Shown here piece by piece: positions 1 to 8,362 of a DNA stretch of 64,000 nucleotides. The position numbers were made by a program, and so were the translations under genes. A model generated the notes under the pieces. That model did not search any database and was not told the DNA's origin. It worked only from the letters and a program-made list of their open reading frames with translations. The DNA is taken from contig JASSUK010000040.1 in assembly GCA_031963045.1 (NCBI GenBank), forward strand, positions 1 to 64,000. The letters are read 5' to 3'. Source of the stretch: JASSUD01 sp031963045 (GTDB lineage Bacteria; Pseudomonadota; Gammaproteobacteria; Burkholderiales; Burkholderiaceae). The first letter of the stretch is position 1. Every line of letters begins with the position of its first letter.

Positions 1-899
1 TGCCTGAGGCCCCTCATAATGGACCAGAATTACCCCAGAATACGCCGGAGAGCGCGCCGCAGAGTAATACGCAGGGACTGAAAGAAACGGTTAAGCAGGA
101 ACCTGAGGTGCTTGAGAAGGTCACTGCGAGTAAGGTTCAATCGCTCAAAAGTGGAGTGGAAAGCGAGACACAGACACTTGGAAAGACGGTTGAGCGTGAA
201 GGTACTCAAGTGCTTGAGGGGATGGATGGGGAAAATAATGATCGAGTCGAAGCCCTAGCAGGGGCATTTAATACAAAGATAGAATCTTTAAAGGATAATC
301 TAAAAGATACTAACAAAGAAATAGGATCTTTAAAGGCAGATCTAAAAAAGGCTCAGGAAGAAAACAAAAAAGCATTAGAGAATGTGAGTGCCAATATTTT
401 GGAGCAGATAGCAGAATTATCCGTTCAAATAACGTCTATTCAACAAGGTAGCAGCAGAAGTAGTAGTAATAGAAGTAGCCGCAGAAGTAATAGCAGTAGC
501 AGTAATAGCCATAGATCTCTTCGCGGAAATAATGCTCAGGTGCTTTCTCCTGATTTGAATACTGCTCCTCCGATAGAGTCGACCCTCTCTTTATATAGCC
601 AAAATCCTTATCATATGCCTGAACCTTCTTCTTGCAGAGTATCTACTTGGGCAAATCAACAGGCTACGGAAGAACTGGAGCAGGATCGCTATCTGGAAAT
701 AGTCACTCCTGATGCGACGCAAAATACTATTGAGGAACCCGAGTGGGAATTTGGAGAATATCATTCTCCAGAAAGAAGGGGTAGCAGCCGTATCAGAGGC
801 CATTCCCCATTTAATCCAAATAACGAGAGAGGATTTTCTTCTAGTTCAAGCCAAAGCAGCTATGGGACACTGAGCATAAGCCAAAATTCTTTTGCCTAG
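1..899 (+). CDS. 3' part of a coiled-coil, serine-rich protein of unknown function
   Basis: The reading frame is open from the first complete codon at position 3 to a TAG at 897-899, so the gene begins upstream of the window; a GTG at 108 lies inside it and need not be the start. About 298 residues are visible. The first part is rich in Pro, Glu, Asn and Gln. It is followed by a charged helical stretch with heptad-like spacing (from NTKIESL to about IAELSVQ, nucleotides 270-430) that should form a coiled coil. Next comes a Ser/Arg/Asn low-complexity run (about 450-515), then a tail with no recognisable domain. I see no membrane segment or catalytic motif. Style and composition resemble the large protein at 60579-63629. 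A secreted or host-directed role is possible but is inference only. Family not recognised. Confidence 0.75.
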   Translation, partial: PEAPHNGPELPQNTPESAPQSNTQGLKETVKQEPEVLEKVTASKVQSLKSGVESETQTLGKTVEREGTQVLEGMDGENNDRVEALAGAFNTKIESLKDNLKDTNKEIGSLKADLKKAQEENKKALENVSANILEQIAELSVQITSIQQGSSRSSSNRSSRRSNSSSSNSHRSLRGNNAQVLSPDLNTAPPIESTLSLYSQNPYHMPEPSSCRVSTWANQQATEELEQDRYLEIVTPDATQNTIEEPEWEFGEYHSPERRGSSRIRGHSPFNPNNERGFSSSSSQSSYGTLSISQNSFA

Positions 900-1630
900 T
901 CTGCTTAAGGCATTCGGTTTTATATATGTAATAAGTAAGAAATACTTCCTCCTGCATTATTAATATAAAAAATATGAGCAGACGCTTTTAATGAGGGCTT
1001 CCCTTTTTTCTTACTCCATAGTGAATGACCCCAGAATAGTGAGATAACGTATCTCACTATTCTGGAGCTTTCTTACGTATCTCTATCTGAATGGTTCAAG
1101 CTATTAATCAATCCATTAAAGTAGAAAGAGTTTGGGTTGAAAGTGGTAGTGCGTCATAGCATTACAGCACGTACTTGCTGCATCAAGTATCCACGTAGTC
1201 GATTATCTGAGACCGACCTCACGCTCTCAAAATGCGGTCCCCCACGCCCGCGCTTTTTATTTAATGCGCAATTTTGATGCATGAGGATATGACTGGGAGG
1301 CCTATATTACAAAGGATTGAGCGTATAGAGGGGTTCAAAAAGTGATGCAGATTGATGCACAAAGAGAAAAAGCACTTTTGTGCTCTTGAGAAGAGCAATA
1401 CAAGGGGAGAACTATTCTTGAGTAGATGGGTATAACTTTCTTAAAAGGTAATTATTACCTTTAAATTACCTTTTATATTTTTCTTCTTTCCCTTATGCAT
1501 AAAGGGTTTTCGCTGGTTTTAGCTAAAAATTACCTTTGCCTCAGCCTTTCCTTGTACCTTCTTATATAAGAAAAAAGCTTCTCATACGTAAAGAACGGCA
1601 CAGCTAATTTTAGGCATTACGCCAAATATA
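900..1630. other. Gene-poor stretch with one strong hairpin
   Basis: No convincing reading frame was found here. It holds the perfect inverted repeat at 1031-1065 and, around 1446-1535, several copies of a short AATTACCTTT-like word in AT-rich sequence. It may contain remains of a lost gene, but none could be identified. Confidence 0.5.
1031..1065. terminator. Perfect 14-bp stem hairpin, possible terminator
   Basis: CCAGAATAGTGAGA (1031-1044) and its exact reverse complement (1052-1065) flank a 7-base loop, about 130 bases after the stop of the coiled-coil gene. The sequence after it is only weakly T-rich, so termination is plausible but not certain; it could also be a repeat end or protein-binding palindrome. 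Confidence 0.4.
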
Positions 1631-1662
1631 AAAAAAGCCCTTTATTTTCAAGGGCTTTTTTT
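1631..1662 (-). terminator. Rho-independent terminator after tRNA-Thr
   Basis: Arms AAAAAAGCCCTT (1631-1642) and AAGGGCTTTTTT (1650-1661) form a 12-bp stem with a 7-base loop. Read on the minus strand it lies directly downstream of tRNA-Thr. T-runs on both strands make it potentially bidirectional. Confidence 0.8.
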
Positions 1663-1669
1663 ATATTTC

Positions 1670-1745
1670 TGGTGCCGGCTGCAGGACTCGAACCCGCTAC
1701 CTGATGATTACAAATCAACTGCTCTACCTGATGAGCTAAGCCGGC
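1670..1745 (-). tRNA. tRNA-Thr (anticodon TGT)
   Basis: On the minus strand the sequence starts GCCGGCTTAGCTCA and ends GAGTCCTGCAGCCGGCACCA. It folds as a cloverleaf with a 7-bp acceptor stem, a T arm with GGTTCGAGTCC, and an anticodon loop TTTGTAA, which reads TGT for Thr. The CCA end is encoded (1670-1672). The anticodon stem has one apparent mismatch (GTTGA/TCATC). A terminator follows. Confidence 0.93.
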
Positions 1746-1923
1746 ATGATTAATATAGACAATATGCGCTATGTACGTTTATCTTATCATGAAGCGGTAT
1801 GTGCTCCAATCAAAAAGGCTTGGAATGGTCCAAGCCTGAATGCAATTTAGATAATGCGTAAATAGGCAGGCTACATTGCCGATTACATTGGGCTTCTAAC
1901 TTTGTGAAACCCTTTATTGTATG

Positions 1924-1999
1924 TGGCTCCTCGACCAGGGCTCGAACCTGGGACCTGCGGATTAACAGTCCGTCGCTCTACCGACTGAGCTATCGAGGA
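1924..1999 (-). tRNA. tRNA-Asn (anticodon GTT)
   Basis: The minus strand reads TCCTCGATAGCTCAGTCGG... to ...CCTGGTCGAGGAGCCA, a full cloverleaf with anticodon loop TGTTAAT (GTT, Asn) and encoded CCA. It is about 180 bases upstream of tRNA-Thr on the same strand, so the two could be co-transcribed. In free-living Burkholderia a tRNA-Leu usually sits beside secG; here these two tRNAs are next to secG instead. Confidence 0.95.
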
Positions 2000-2195
2000 A
2001 TTGAAGAACGGCGATTTTATTGGCCTCAGCGCACGCTGTCAACAGAGTTTGGCGTAATTTATGAAATAAACTTGGTGCAAGATGCATTTTTAGGGGAAAT
2101 CATTCGAAATCATGGAATTTCCCCTCCTCTTTTTACAGAGGCACAGCTCTTATAAGGTATAACTTTTTTGCTTTGCTCTATTTGTTCCCTATTTT

Positions 2196-2555
2196 TTACT
2201 TGGGAATATCTTGTTCATTCGTTTGGGCTTGCTCTGGTTTTGGAAGCGCAGTTGAAGAAGCAGGTGATGAGGAGGTGGCAGGCTGGGATGCGCCTAAAAC
2301 ACCTGCTGAAATAGGTGCTTTTCTAGAGCCTAGGAAAGTGAGCGTTAAAGTGCAAGCGAAGAAAAGTATGGCTAACACTGCCGTAGTACGCGACAAAAAG
2401 TTGGCTGAGCCAGTGGGGCCAAACAAGCTGCCTGAAGAGCCACTACCCAGGCCTGTGCCCATGTCTGCGCCCTTACCTTGTTGAATAAGAACCAGTCCAA
2501 TTACGCCTAGCGCGCTGAGCATTTGTCCAACCATCATTGCTGTTTTGAGCCACAT
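2196..2555 (-). CDS. secG: Preprotein translocase subunit SecG
   Basis: SecG is the small auxiliary inner-membrane subunit of the SecYEG protein-export channel. The 119-residue product has the family layout: a first membrane helix (about residues 6-25, with GVIGLVLIQQGKGADMG), a conserved Gly/Ser-rich cytoplasmic loop (GSGSSGSLFGPTGSANFLSR), a second membrane helix (about 56-74), and a Pro/Ser-rich tail. A GAGG ribosome-binding site lies just before the ATG. It follows tpiA on the same strand with about a 115-base gap, the usual Burkholderia pairing; the genes may be co-transcribed. Confidence 0.95.
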   Translation of the reverse strand: MWLKTAMMVGQMLSALGVIGLVLIQQGKGADMGTGLGSGSSGSLFGPTGSANFLSRTTAVLAILFFACTLTLTFLGSRKAPISAGVLGASQPATSSSPASSTALPKPEQAQTNEQDIPK

Positions 2556-2671
2556 TGTTTTACCTCATGTTTTTAAATAGGGGTCCCAGCTCTTATAAGG
2601 CTGGCTTGCAAGGAGCAGGAAAAATAAAAATTGTCATTTAGAGCATAGCGGCTCTGCATGCATTCGTATAG

Positions 2672-3577
2672 TTATTGTGCAGCTGTATAAATCGCTAGAA
2701 ATTCAGACGCATCTAGCGAGGCGCCTCCGATGAGACCTCCATCGATATCGGGCTGTGCAAGCAGTGCAGCAGCGTTTGCAGCTTTCATGCTGCCACCGTA
2801 CAACAAAGGAATGGACCATGCGGATGCAGTATTACTATGCCCTGCTTGTGCAGGGATTTTTGTACCGCTTGCGTGGGTACTGTTTTCTGCTGGTAATTCT
2901 AGCTTTTTGGCAAGCTGTGCACGCAGATAAGCGTGTACTGCTTGCGCCTCATCAGGGCTAGCACTGCGCGCAGCGCCAATTGCCCATACTGGCTCGTAAG
3001 CCACTATGATTTTTTGGATTTGTGCTGCCGATAGCACATTCAAAACGGCTTGCAATTGCTCACCCACTACTTGTTCAGTATCTCCAGCATCTCGCGCTTG
3101 CCTAGATTCTCCTACACAAACAATTGGAGTGATTCCCGCTTCTAATGCACGCAGTGTTTTTTGCGCAATGGTTTCATCGGTTTCATGATGATAAGTCCGC
3201 CGCTCTGAATGCCCCACTAACACATACTGCGCGCCAAATTCACTCAGCATGGAAGCAGCTACTTCACCGGTATACGCGCCACGTGCATGATTAGAGACAT
3301 CTTGAGCACCCCAGGCCAACACACTGCCCTGTAAAGCCGCTTGCACCTGCGCAAGATAGGGAAATGGCACGCATACTGCTATTTGCGCAGGGCGCTTACT
3401 CTTTACATGCTCTGCCGGTTGTTGTGCTAACTCTGCAGTTAGTCCATTTCGAATGGCTGCAAGCAAGGCTGCATTGGCGCTAAGCGTGCCATGCATTTTC
3501 CAGTTTGCAACTATTAATTTTTGGCGTGCGTGTAAGCCAAGGTCAGAGGGTTGCGTTGGATGCATTGTATAGTCCAT
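2672..3577 (-). CDS. tpiA: Triosephosphate isomerase
   Basis: TpiA interconverts dihydroxyacetone phosphate and glyceraldehyde 3-phosphate in glycolysis and gluconeogenesis. The catalytic residues are present: Asn25/Lys27 in ANWKMHG, His123 in VGHSERR and Glu195 in VAYEPVWAIG; the phosphate-binding LLYGGS motif follows near residue 258. At 301 residues it is longer than the roughly 250 usual for the family. The extra length is in an N-terminal leader, a short insert near residues 50-63, and a roughly 25-residue Ser/Thr/Ala-rich insert around 229-254, just before LLYGGS. All motifs are intact, so it should be active. The chosen ATG has AGGA about 6 bases upstream; an in-frame ATG at 3565 is an alternative. 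secG follows. Confidence 0.95.
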   Translation of the reverse strand: MDYTMHPTQPSDLGLHARQKLIVANWKMHGTLSANAALLAAIRNGLTAELAQQPAEHVKSKRPAQIAVCVPFPYLAQVQAALQGSVLAWGAQDVSNHARGAYTGEVAASMLSEFGAQYVLVGHSERRTYHHETDETIAQKTLRALEAGITPIVCVGESRQARDAGDTEQVVGEQLQAVLNVLSAAQIQKIIVAYEPVWAIGAARSASPDEAQAVHAYLRAQLAKKLELPAENSTHASGTKIPAQAGHSNTASAWSIPLLYGGSMKAANAAALLAQPDIDGGLIGGASLDASEFLAIYTAAQ

Positions 3578-3653
3578 TCCATTCCTACAAATCTTATTGT
3601 TATTGAGGCTGATTCGTGTTTTTTAAGACCTTGAATAGCGTTTTACCCGCCAC

Positions 3654-4658
3654 TCACCAGGTCAACACCAGCTTCCCTATATGACCACTTTCTTCCATCA
3701 AAGTATGGGCCTGCGCAGCTTGCTCCATGGCAAATGTTTGATGGATAACTGGGCGTATGGTGCCGGCTTCAAGAAGCGGCCAGATATGCTGCTTGAGCTG
3801 CGCAGCAATCCGCGCTTTAAAAGCAATAGAGCGTGGACGCAATGTAGAGCCCATTACCGTTAAGCGCTTAGTCAATAATTGAGCGAGCGCAATTTCTGTG
3901 CGCGCTCCACCCTGCAGTCCAATTAATACTAAACGCCCACCTTCTCGTAGTAAATCTAGCTCGCGTGACACATAGGTGCCTGCGACCATATCCAAGATAA
4001 TGTCTACCCCTTTGCCCTCTGTGCATTCTCGAACCACGTCAACAAAATCTTCTTGTGGGTAACACACAGCCCGCTTGGCTCCTAAGGCTTCACATGCTTC
4101 GCATTTTTGCTTCGTTTTAGCGGTTGCAAAAACAGGGTGACCTAGGGCATGGGCAATTTGGATGGCAGTTACGCCAATACCACTTGATCCTCCCTGAACT
4201 AGCAGCGTTTCAGGCTGACCTGATTCGTCTTGACCTAATCGTGCATAGTCAAACAGATTGCTCCAAACAGTAAAAAAAGTCTCCGGTAACGAAGCAGCCT
4301 CCACATCGCTTAAGCCTTTTGGAATAGGTAGGCATTGGGCAATAGGCGCTACTACATACTCGGCATACCCTCCTCCTTGCAGGAGTGCGCACACGCTCTG
4401 TTCTTTTTGCAGGCCATACACGTTATCGGGATGCGTCAGTTCTCCCTCCACAATCTTGCCAGATACTTCTAACCCCAGAATGTCTGAAGCACCTGGAGGA
4501 GCTGGGTAATATCCTTTACGTTGCAATATGTCCGGGCGATTGATCCCTGCTGCCTGCACTCGAATCAGTACTTCTCCATACTTAGGCGTTGGCTTAGGAA
4601 GCTCGCCTATCGCGAGAACCGAAGGCGCTCCATATTCGGTAATTTGAATAGCACGCAT
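3654..4658 (-). CDS. NAD(P)H:quinone oxidoreductase, zinc-independent MDR family
   Basis: The 334-residue protein belongs to the medium-chain dehydrogenase/reductase superfamily, quinone reductase type (zeta-crystallin/PIG3-like). The N-terminal GroES-like domain has the typical AAGINRPDILQRKGYYPPP-like segment. The Rossmann domain carries the nucleotide-binding stretch VQGGSSGIGVTAIQIA near residue 155. I see no zinc-ligand pattern of alcohol dehydrogenases. The predicted reaction is NADPH-dependent reduction of quinones or other electrophiles in the cytoplasm; the true substrate cannot be read from sequence. It sits between pnp and tpiA on the same strand, as in Burkholderia. Confidence 0.88.
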   Translation of the reverse strand: MRAIQITEYGAPSVLAIGELPKPTPKYGEVLIRVQAAGINRPDILQRKGYYPAPPGASDILGLEVSGKIVEGELTHPDNVYGLQKEQSVCALLQGGGYAEYVVAPIAQCLPIPKGLSDVEAASLPETFFTVWSNLFDYARLGQDESGQPETLLVQGGSSGIGVTAIQIAHALGHPVFATAKTKQKCEACEALGAKRAVCYPQEDFVDVVRECTEGKGVDIILDMVAGTYVSRELDLLREGGRLVLIGLQGGARTEIALAQLLTKRLTVMGSTLRPRSIAFKARIAAQLKQHIWPLLEAGTIRPVIHQTFAMEQAAQAHTLMEESGHIGKLVLTW

Positions 4659-4741
4659 AGGTAATTACCCTGCATAAGAAGGCAGCAACCCTAGATACCT
4701 TATCGGTACCTAGGGTAAGAGAAACAACCACAATTATTTTT

Positions 4742-4755
4742 TAGGGCACGCCCTA
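4742..4755. repeat. Family B miniature, end-to-end palindrome
   Basis: TAGGGCACGCCCTAG consists only of the two outer ends of the 145-bp family B element joined together. It lies 22 bases beyond the pnp stop codon and looks like the product of an internal deletion. Confidence 0.5.
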
Positions 4756-4776
4756 GAACACGTTTATAGACGCGCT

Positions 4777-6975
4777 CTAATGAGTAGCGGGTGCAAAATC
4801 TTCCTCAGGCTCCACATTTTCCATTTCTGGATGGCTAGAGGAAGGAGGTGCATCAGCTTGCACTGCTTTGGCGGAGAGCCTAAAACGACCCTTGCCATCT
4901 GTCTGAATTACTTTGACATCAATAGTTTTGCCTTCCAGAATATCAGGCGCTTGCTCACGCGTAATTTCTGACTTGTGCAGCAAACCATCTCGGCCAGGCA
5001 TAACATTCACAATTGCGCCAAACTCAAGCAATTTGATAATCGTACCTTTGTATACCTGTCCGACTTCAACATCAGCAACGATTTCTTTGATGCGGCGTTG
5101 GGCATCAGCAATAGCGTCTGGGCTGGTGGCTGAGATGGTCAAAGTACCATCATCACCAATGTCAATATTCGTACCGGTTTCTTCTGTTAATCCACGGATG
5201 ACTGAGCCGCCCTTGCCGATCACATCCCGAATTTTTTCAGGATTGATTTTCATCGTAACCATTCTGGGAGCGAAAGCAGACAGTTCATCGCGCGCGCCTG
5301 AAACGGAAGTTTGCATAATTTTTAAGATATGCAAGCGCCCTTCTCTAGCTTGTTCTAATGCACATCGCATGATTTCTTTAGGCACACCTTGGATTTTGAT
5401 ATCCATTTGCAAAGCAGTAATGCCATGCTCGGTACCCGCAACTTTGAAATCCATATCGCCTAAGTGATCTTCATCGCCGAGGATGTCAGTCAGTACAGCA
5501 AAACGTTGGTCTTTCAGATCGAGAATCAGACCCATCGCGATTCCAGCGACATGCTCTTTCATCGGTACGCCGGCGTCTAATAATGCCAAGCAACCACCGC
5601 ATACAGAAGCCATCGAGGAGGAACCGTTTGATTCTGTAATTTCAGAAACCACACGAATGGTGTAGCCAAATTCTTGCTCACTGGGTAAACAAGCAGCTAA
5701 AGCGCGTTTAGCAAGTCGACCATGACCGATTTCTCGTCGCTTAGGTGTGCCTGTACGCCCTACTTCACCGGTTGCAAAGGGAGGCATGTTGTAGTGCAAC
5801 ATAAAGCGGTCACGATATTCGCCTTCAATCGCATCGATGATCTGCTCGTCGCTCTTGGTACCCAAAGTAGCTACTGCGAGGGCTTGCGTTTCGCCTCGTG
5901 TGAAAAGCGCAGAGCCGTGCGTACGGGGCAATACACCGGTACGGACAGAGATGGGGCGCACTTCACGTGTACTACGTCCATCGATACGCGGTTCACCGGA
6001 TAAGATCTGATCACGCACGATTTTAGATTCTAGATCGTATAAGATCGAACCGATTACTTGTTGTGAAGGTAATACACCACCTGCACCTGCATCCGCTGAG
6101 GCGGCTGCTTCCTGAGCCAATTTTTCATTGACGGAGGCATATACATCGCGAATGCTATCTGTACGCGCTTGTTTTTCCCGAATTTGATACGCCGCTCTTA
6201 GGCCATTTTCAGCTAATGCCGTGATGTGCGCAGCAAGTGCAGCATCTTGAGCTGCAGGTGCCCAATCCCATTCTGGCTTACCTGCTGCTTGCGCCAATTC
6301 ATCAATTGCTTGAATGGCTGTTTGCATTTGCTCATGGGCAAAAACGACTGCATCGAGCATCACTTCTTCAGAGAGTTGTTGTGCTTGTGCTTCCACCATC
6401 AACACACCGGTCTCTGTACCTGCTACAACTAAATCTAATCCCGATTTTTGAGCCTGAGCCTTGAGTTGGCTATAAGTGGGATTGAGTACATATTGATCAT
6501 CTATATACGCTACGCGTGCTGCACCAACGGGTCCATTAAATGGAATGCCTGATACGGCTAGTGCCGCAGAAGCAGCGAGCAAAGATGGAATATCCGTAGG
6601 CACATCAGGATTGACTGATAACACCTGTACAACCACCTGCACTTCGTTATAAAACCCTTCAGGAAATAACGGACGCAACGGACGGTCAATCAAGCGGGAA
6701 ATTAATATTTCGCCTTCTGAAGGACGTCCTTCACGACGGAAAAAACCTCCAGGAATACGGCCTGCGGCATACGATTTTTCCATGTAGTCAACAGTCAGTG
6801 GGAAAAAATCCTGACCAGGCTTGGCTTGCTTTGCACCAACTACCGTAGCTAACACAATCGTTTCATCGATATTGACCAAGACTGCGCCACCCGCCTGACG
6901 AGCAATCTCGCCCGTCTCCATGCGAACTTGCTGCGCACCCCATTGGAATTCTTTTACCACTTTACTTTCAGACAT
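4777..6975 (-). CDS. pnp: Polyribonucleotide nucleotidyltransferase (PNPase)
   Basis: PNPase degrades RNA 3'-to-5' by phosphorolysis and is a core exoribonuclease, often in the RNA degradosome. The product (732 residues from the chosen start) shows two RNase PH-like cores joined by an all-helical linker, then a KH domain (IGKGGSVIRGLTEETG) and an S1 domain (VGQVYKGTIIKLLEFGAIVN... DGLLHKSEI), with an acidic tail. FFRREGRPSE and LTSR/LIDRPLRPLFP-type segments of the first core are clear. I chose the ATG at 6975 because AAGGA lies 8 bases before it; a TTG at 6996 would add seven residues with no support. rpsO lies upstream on the same strand, the classic rpsO-pnp pair, but with a terminator between them. 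Confidence 0.97.
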   Translation of the reverse strand: MSESKVVKEFQWGAQQVRMETGEIARQAGGAVLVNIDETIVLATVVGAKQAKPGQDFFPLTVDYMEKSYAAGRIPGGFFRREGRPSEGEILISRLIDRPLRPLFPEGFYNEVQVVVQVLSVNPDVPTDIPSLLAASAALAVSGIPFNGPVGAARVAYIDDQYVLNPTYSQLKAQAQKSGLDLVVAGTETGVLMVEAQAQQLSEEVMLDAVVFAHEQMQTAIQAIDELAQAAGKPEWDWAPAAQDAALAAHITALAENGLRAAYQIREKQARTDSIRDVYASVNEKLAQEAAASADAGAGGVLPSQQVIGSILYDLESKIVRDQILSGEPRIDGRSTREVRPISVRTGVLPRTHGSALFTRGETQALAVATLGTKSDEQIIDAIEGEYRDRFMLHYNMPPFATGEVGRTGTPKRREIGHGRLAKRALAACLPSEQEFGYTIRVVSEITESNGSSSMASVCGGCLALLDAGVPMKEHVAGIAMGLILDLKDQRFAVLTDILGDEDHLGDMDFKVAGTEHGITALQMDIKIQGVPKEIMRCALEQAREGRLHILKIMQTSVSGARDELSAFAPRMVTMKINPEKIRDVIGKGGSVIRGLTEETGTNIDIGDDGTLTISATSPDAIADAQRRIKEIVADVEVGQVYKGTIIKLLEFGAIVNVMPGRDGLLHKSEITREQAPDILEGKTIDVKVIQTDGKGRFRLSAKAVQADAPPSSSHPEMENVEPEEDFAPATH

Positions 6976-7104
6976 TTTTATTCCTTTCTCGCTCAAGCAA
7001 AATATTGGGCGCTCTTTATAAATAGATAAGGAGAGCTGCCATATTCAGAAGAATTTAAATTGACTATCGCAGTCGATAGTAATTACATTACAACCCACTC
7101 ATTT

Positions 7105-7143
7105 CAAAAAAATAATGCCTGCATCCATGCGGCATGCAGGCAT
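7105..7143 (-). terminator. Rho-independent terminator after rpsO
   Basis: Arms ATGCCTGCAT (7115-7124) and ATGCAGGCAT (7134-7143) pair perfectly. On the minus strand the stem is followed by TATTTTTTT (7105-7112 in plus coordinates). It lies between rpsO and pnp and would limit read-through into pnp. Confidence 0.8.
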
Positions 7144-7228
7144 TCTCAACCTAATACGTTGAATAGACTATTAGGTTTTTAAAATACATTTTTTATTTCC
7201 AGATATTGGCTCACATTAGAACCAAAAT

Positions 7229-7260
7229 GTAGATTGGGGTGAGCAGTGTTCCCCAATATG
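7229..7260. repeat. Family A relic
   Basis: GTAGATTGGGGTGAGCAGTG followed by TTCCCCAATATG matches the outer arms of family A but lacks the middle of the element. It forms a short hairpin. Confidence 0.5.
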
Positions 7261-7350
7261 ACTATCACTAGAGCACTATATCTACTTTCATGACAACACG
7301 TTGAGACGCATCTGCCCCTCAACGTGTGCAGCCTATACAAAGCTAAATGC

Positions 7351-7626
7351 TTATTTACGCAATTCGAGCTTTTTAATAATCGTACGATAACGATCGAGCG
7401 ATTTTTTCTTCAAATAATCAAGCAGACTACGGCGACGGCTTACTTTTTGCATCAAACCACGGCGGCTATGATTGTCTTTTTTATGGATTTTGAAGTGTTC
7501 AGTGAGGTGTTGAATCTCAGCAGTTAAAATAGCAACCTGCACCTCTGGAGACCCAGTGTCATTTTGCGCACGCGCATATTGCGCAATAATTTTTGCTTTA
7601 TCGATGACTTTATCTTGCTGCGACAT
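7351..7626 (-). CDS. rpsO: 30S ribosomal protein S15
   Basis: S15 binds 16S rRNA early in assembly of the 30S platform. The 91-residue product matches the family's usual length of about 89 and carries the hallmark segments DTGSPEVQVAILT, HKKDNHSRRGL and SRRRSLLDYLKK, ending in a basic tail. AAGGA lies 7 bases before the ATG. Its own terminator follows, then pnp. Confidence 0.98.
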   Translation of the reverse strand: MSQQDKVIDKAKIIAQYARAQNDTGSPEVQVAILTAEIQHLTEHFKIHKKDNHSRRGLMQKVSRRRSLLDYLKKKSLDRYRTIIKKLELRK

Positions 7627-7796
7627 AGTTATTCCTTAAATTGTAAACAAGCGGATACAGAAGAATGGCTGTACCGTGAATGAAATAAAAACGGAGTATT
7701 CCTTGCCAGTTGCCCAAGCGAGAAAGCGCAGATATTAGCATACGGCAAGCTTACAAGCTGGAAGTAGATATATTTTTGGTTGCTCTTGTCTTGTCG

Positions 7797-7929
7797 GTAG
7801 GTTGGTGGTGAGGCACGAACCCCAACATGCGGACCACTGCCTTTTAATTTTTGCTTTTGACAAGTCGCAAGCAGGTCTTCAAAGAGGCGGCGGTTAGGTG
7901 TTTGGGTTCCTTTCGTCACTCCAACCTAC
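7797..7929. repeat. Family A element, full length (133 bp)
   Basis: It begins GTAGGTTGGTGGTGAGGCAC and ends with the inverse arm ...CACTCCAACCTAC. The two ends are imperfect inverted repeats, with an internal ...GACCACTGCCTTTT... stretch shared with other copies. Apparent reading frames through it are artefacts of the repeat. Confidence 0.8.
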
Positions 7930-7962
7930 GGACTGGACATGACCGGTCGGATACAACTTATC

Positions 7963-8324
7963 TTATGATTTCAAGGCAAGTTGCCCTGCAAGTATGCTAA
8001 GGCCATATTTCTCAACAATAGCGAGTAATTTAAGTGCCATCCCGCTAGGCCGCTTCGCACCAGTTTCCCACTTCTGAATGGTAGATGCGCTAGTGTTCAA
8101 ATACAACGCGAAAAGGGCTTGAGTAACATGATTTTCTCTCTGATCGCTTTAATGTGCTGCGGATCAATTTCACGGGGCATTACTAAACAAGAAGCATCGA
8201 ATTGGCGCATCTTATCTGCATCAATCGTCCCCGCCCGATGTAATCCTTCGGCTGCGCTATGAATAGCGGCAAAAGCATCACTTTTGAATTTTGGGCGTAT
8301 TTTAGAAGTAGAATGACTGGTCAT
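7963..8324 (-). pseudogene. Frameshifted HTH antitoxin of a RelE/HigB-type pair
   Basis: The frame opens at ATG 8324, with GGAG 9 bases upstream, and reads MTSHSTSKIRPK... to ...IKAIREK. It then runs into a premature stop at 8097-8099. A -1 shift at the AAAA run (8132-8135) restores a classical helix-turn-helix tail: NHVTQALFALYLNTSASTIQ, then KWETGAKRPSG and LKLLAIVEKYG, stopping at 7963-7965. The repaired length would be 120 residues, consistent with loss of one A. The restored tail matches XRE/HigA-type antitoxins that partner PF06296-like toxins. It is either a pseudogene or, less likely, a programmed frameshift. The truncated form lacks the DNA-binding helix-turn-helix. Confidence 0.8.
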
Positions 8325-8362
8325 GACATATCTCCAGTAAATCGCCAGTGGCGAGTGCACAC

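Larger units (their letters stand above)
6976..7350. other. rpsO-pnp spacer
   Basis: No gene. It contains the rpsO terminator (7105-7143), a second hairpin CCTAATA/TATTAGG (7150-7175) followed by TTTTT on the plus strand, and a short family A relic (7229-7260). The RNase III-processed leader expected upstream of pnp would lie here, but I cannot assign it with confidence. Confidence 0.5.

Noticed and set aside
1904..2155. An 83-codon plus-strand frame
   Set aside because: It reads through tRNA-Asn on the opposite strand and has no protein-like features.
7629..7919. A 96-codon minus-strand frame upstream of rpsO
   Set aside because: Nearly all of it is family A repeat sequence translated by chance.
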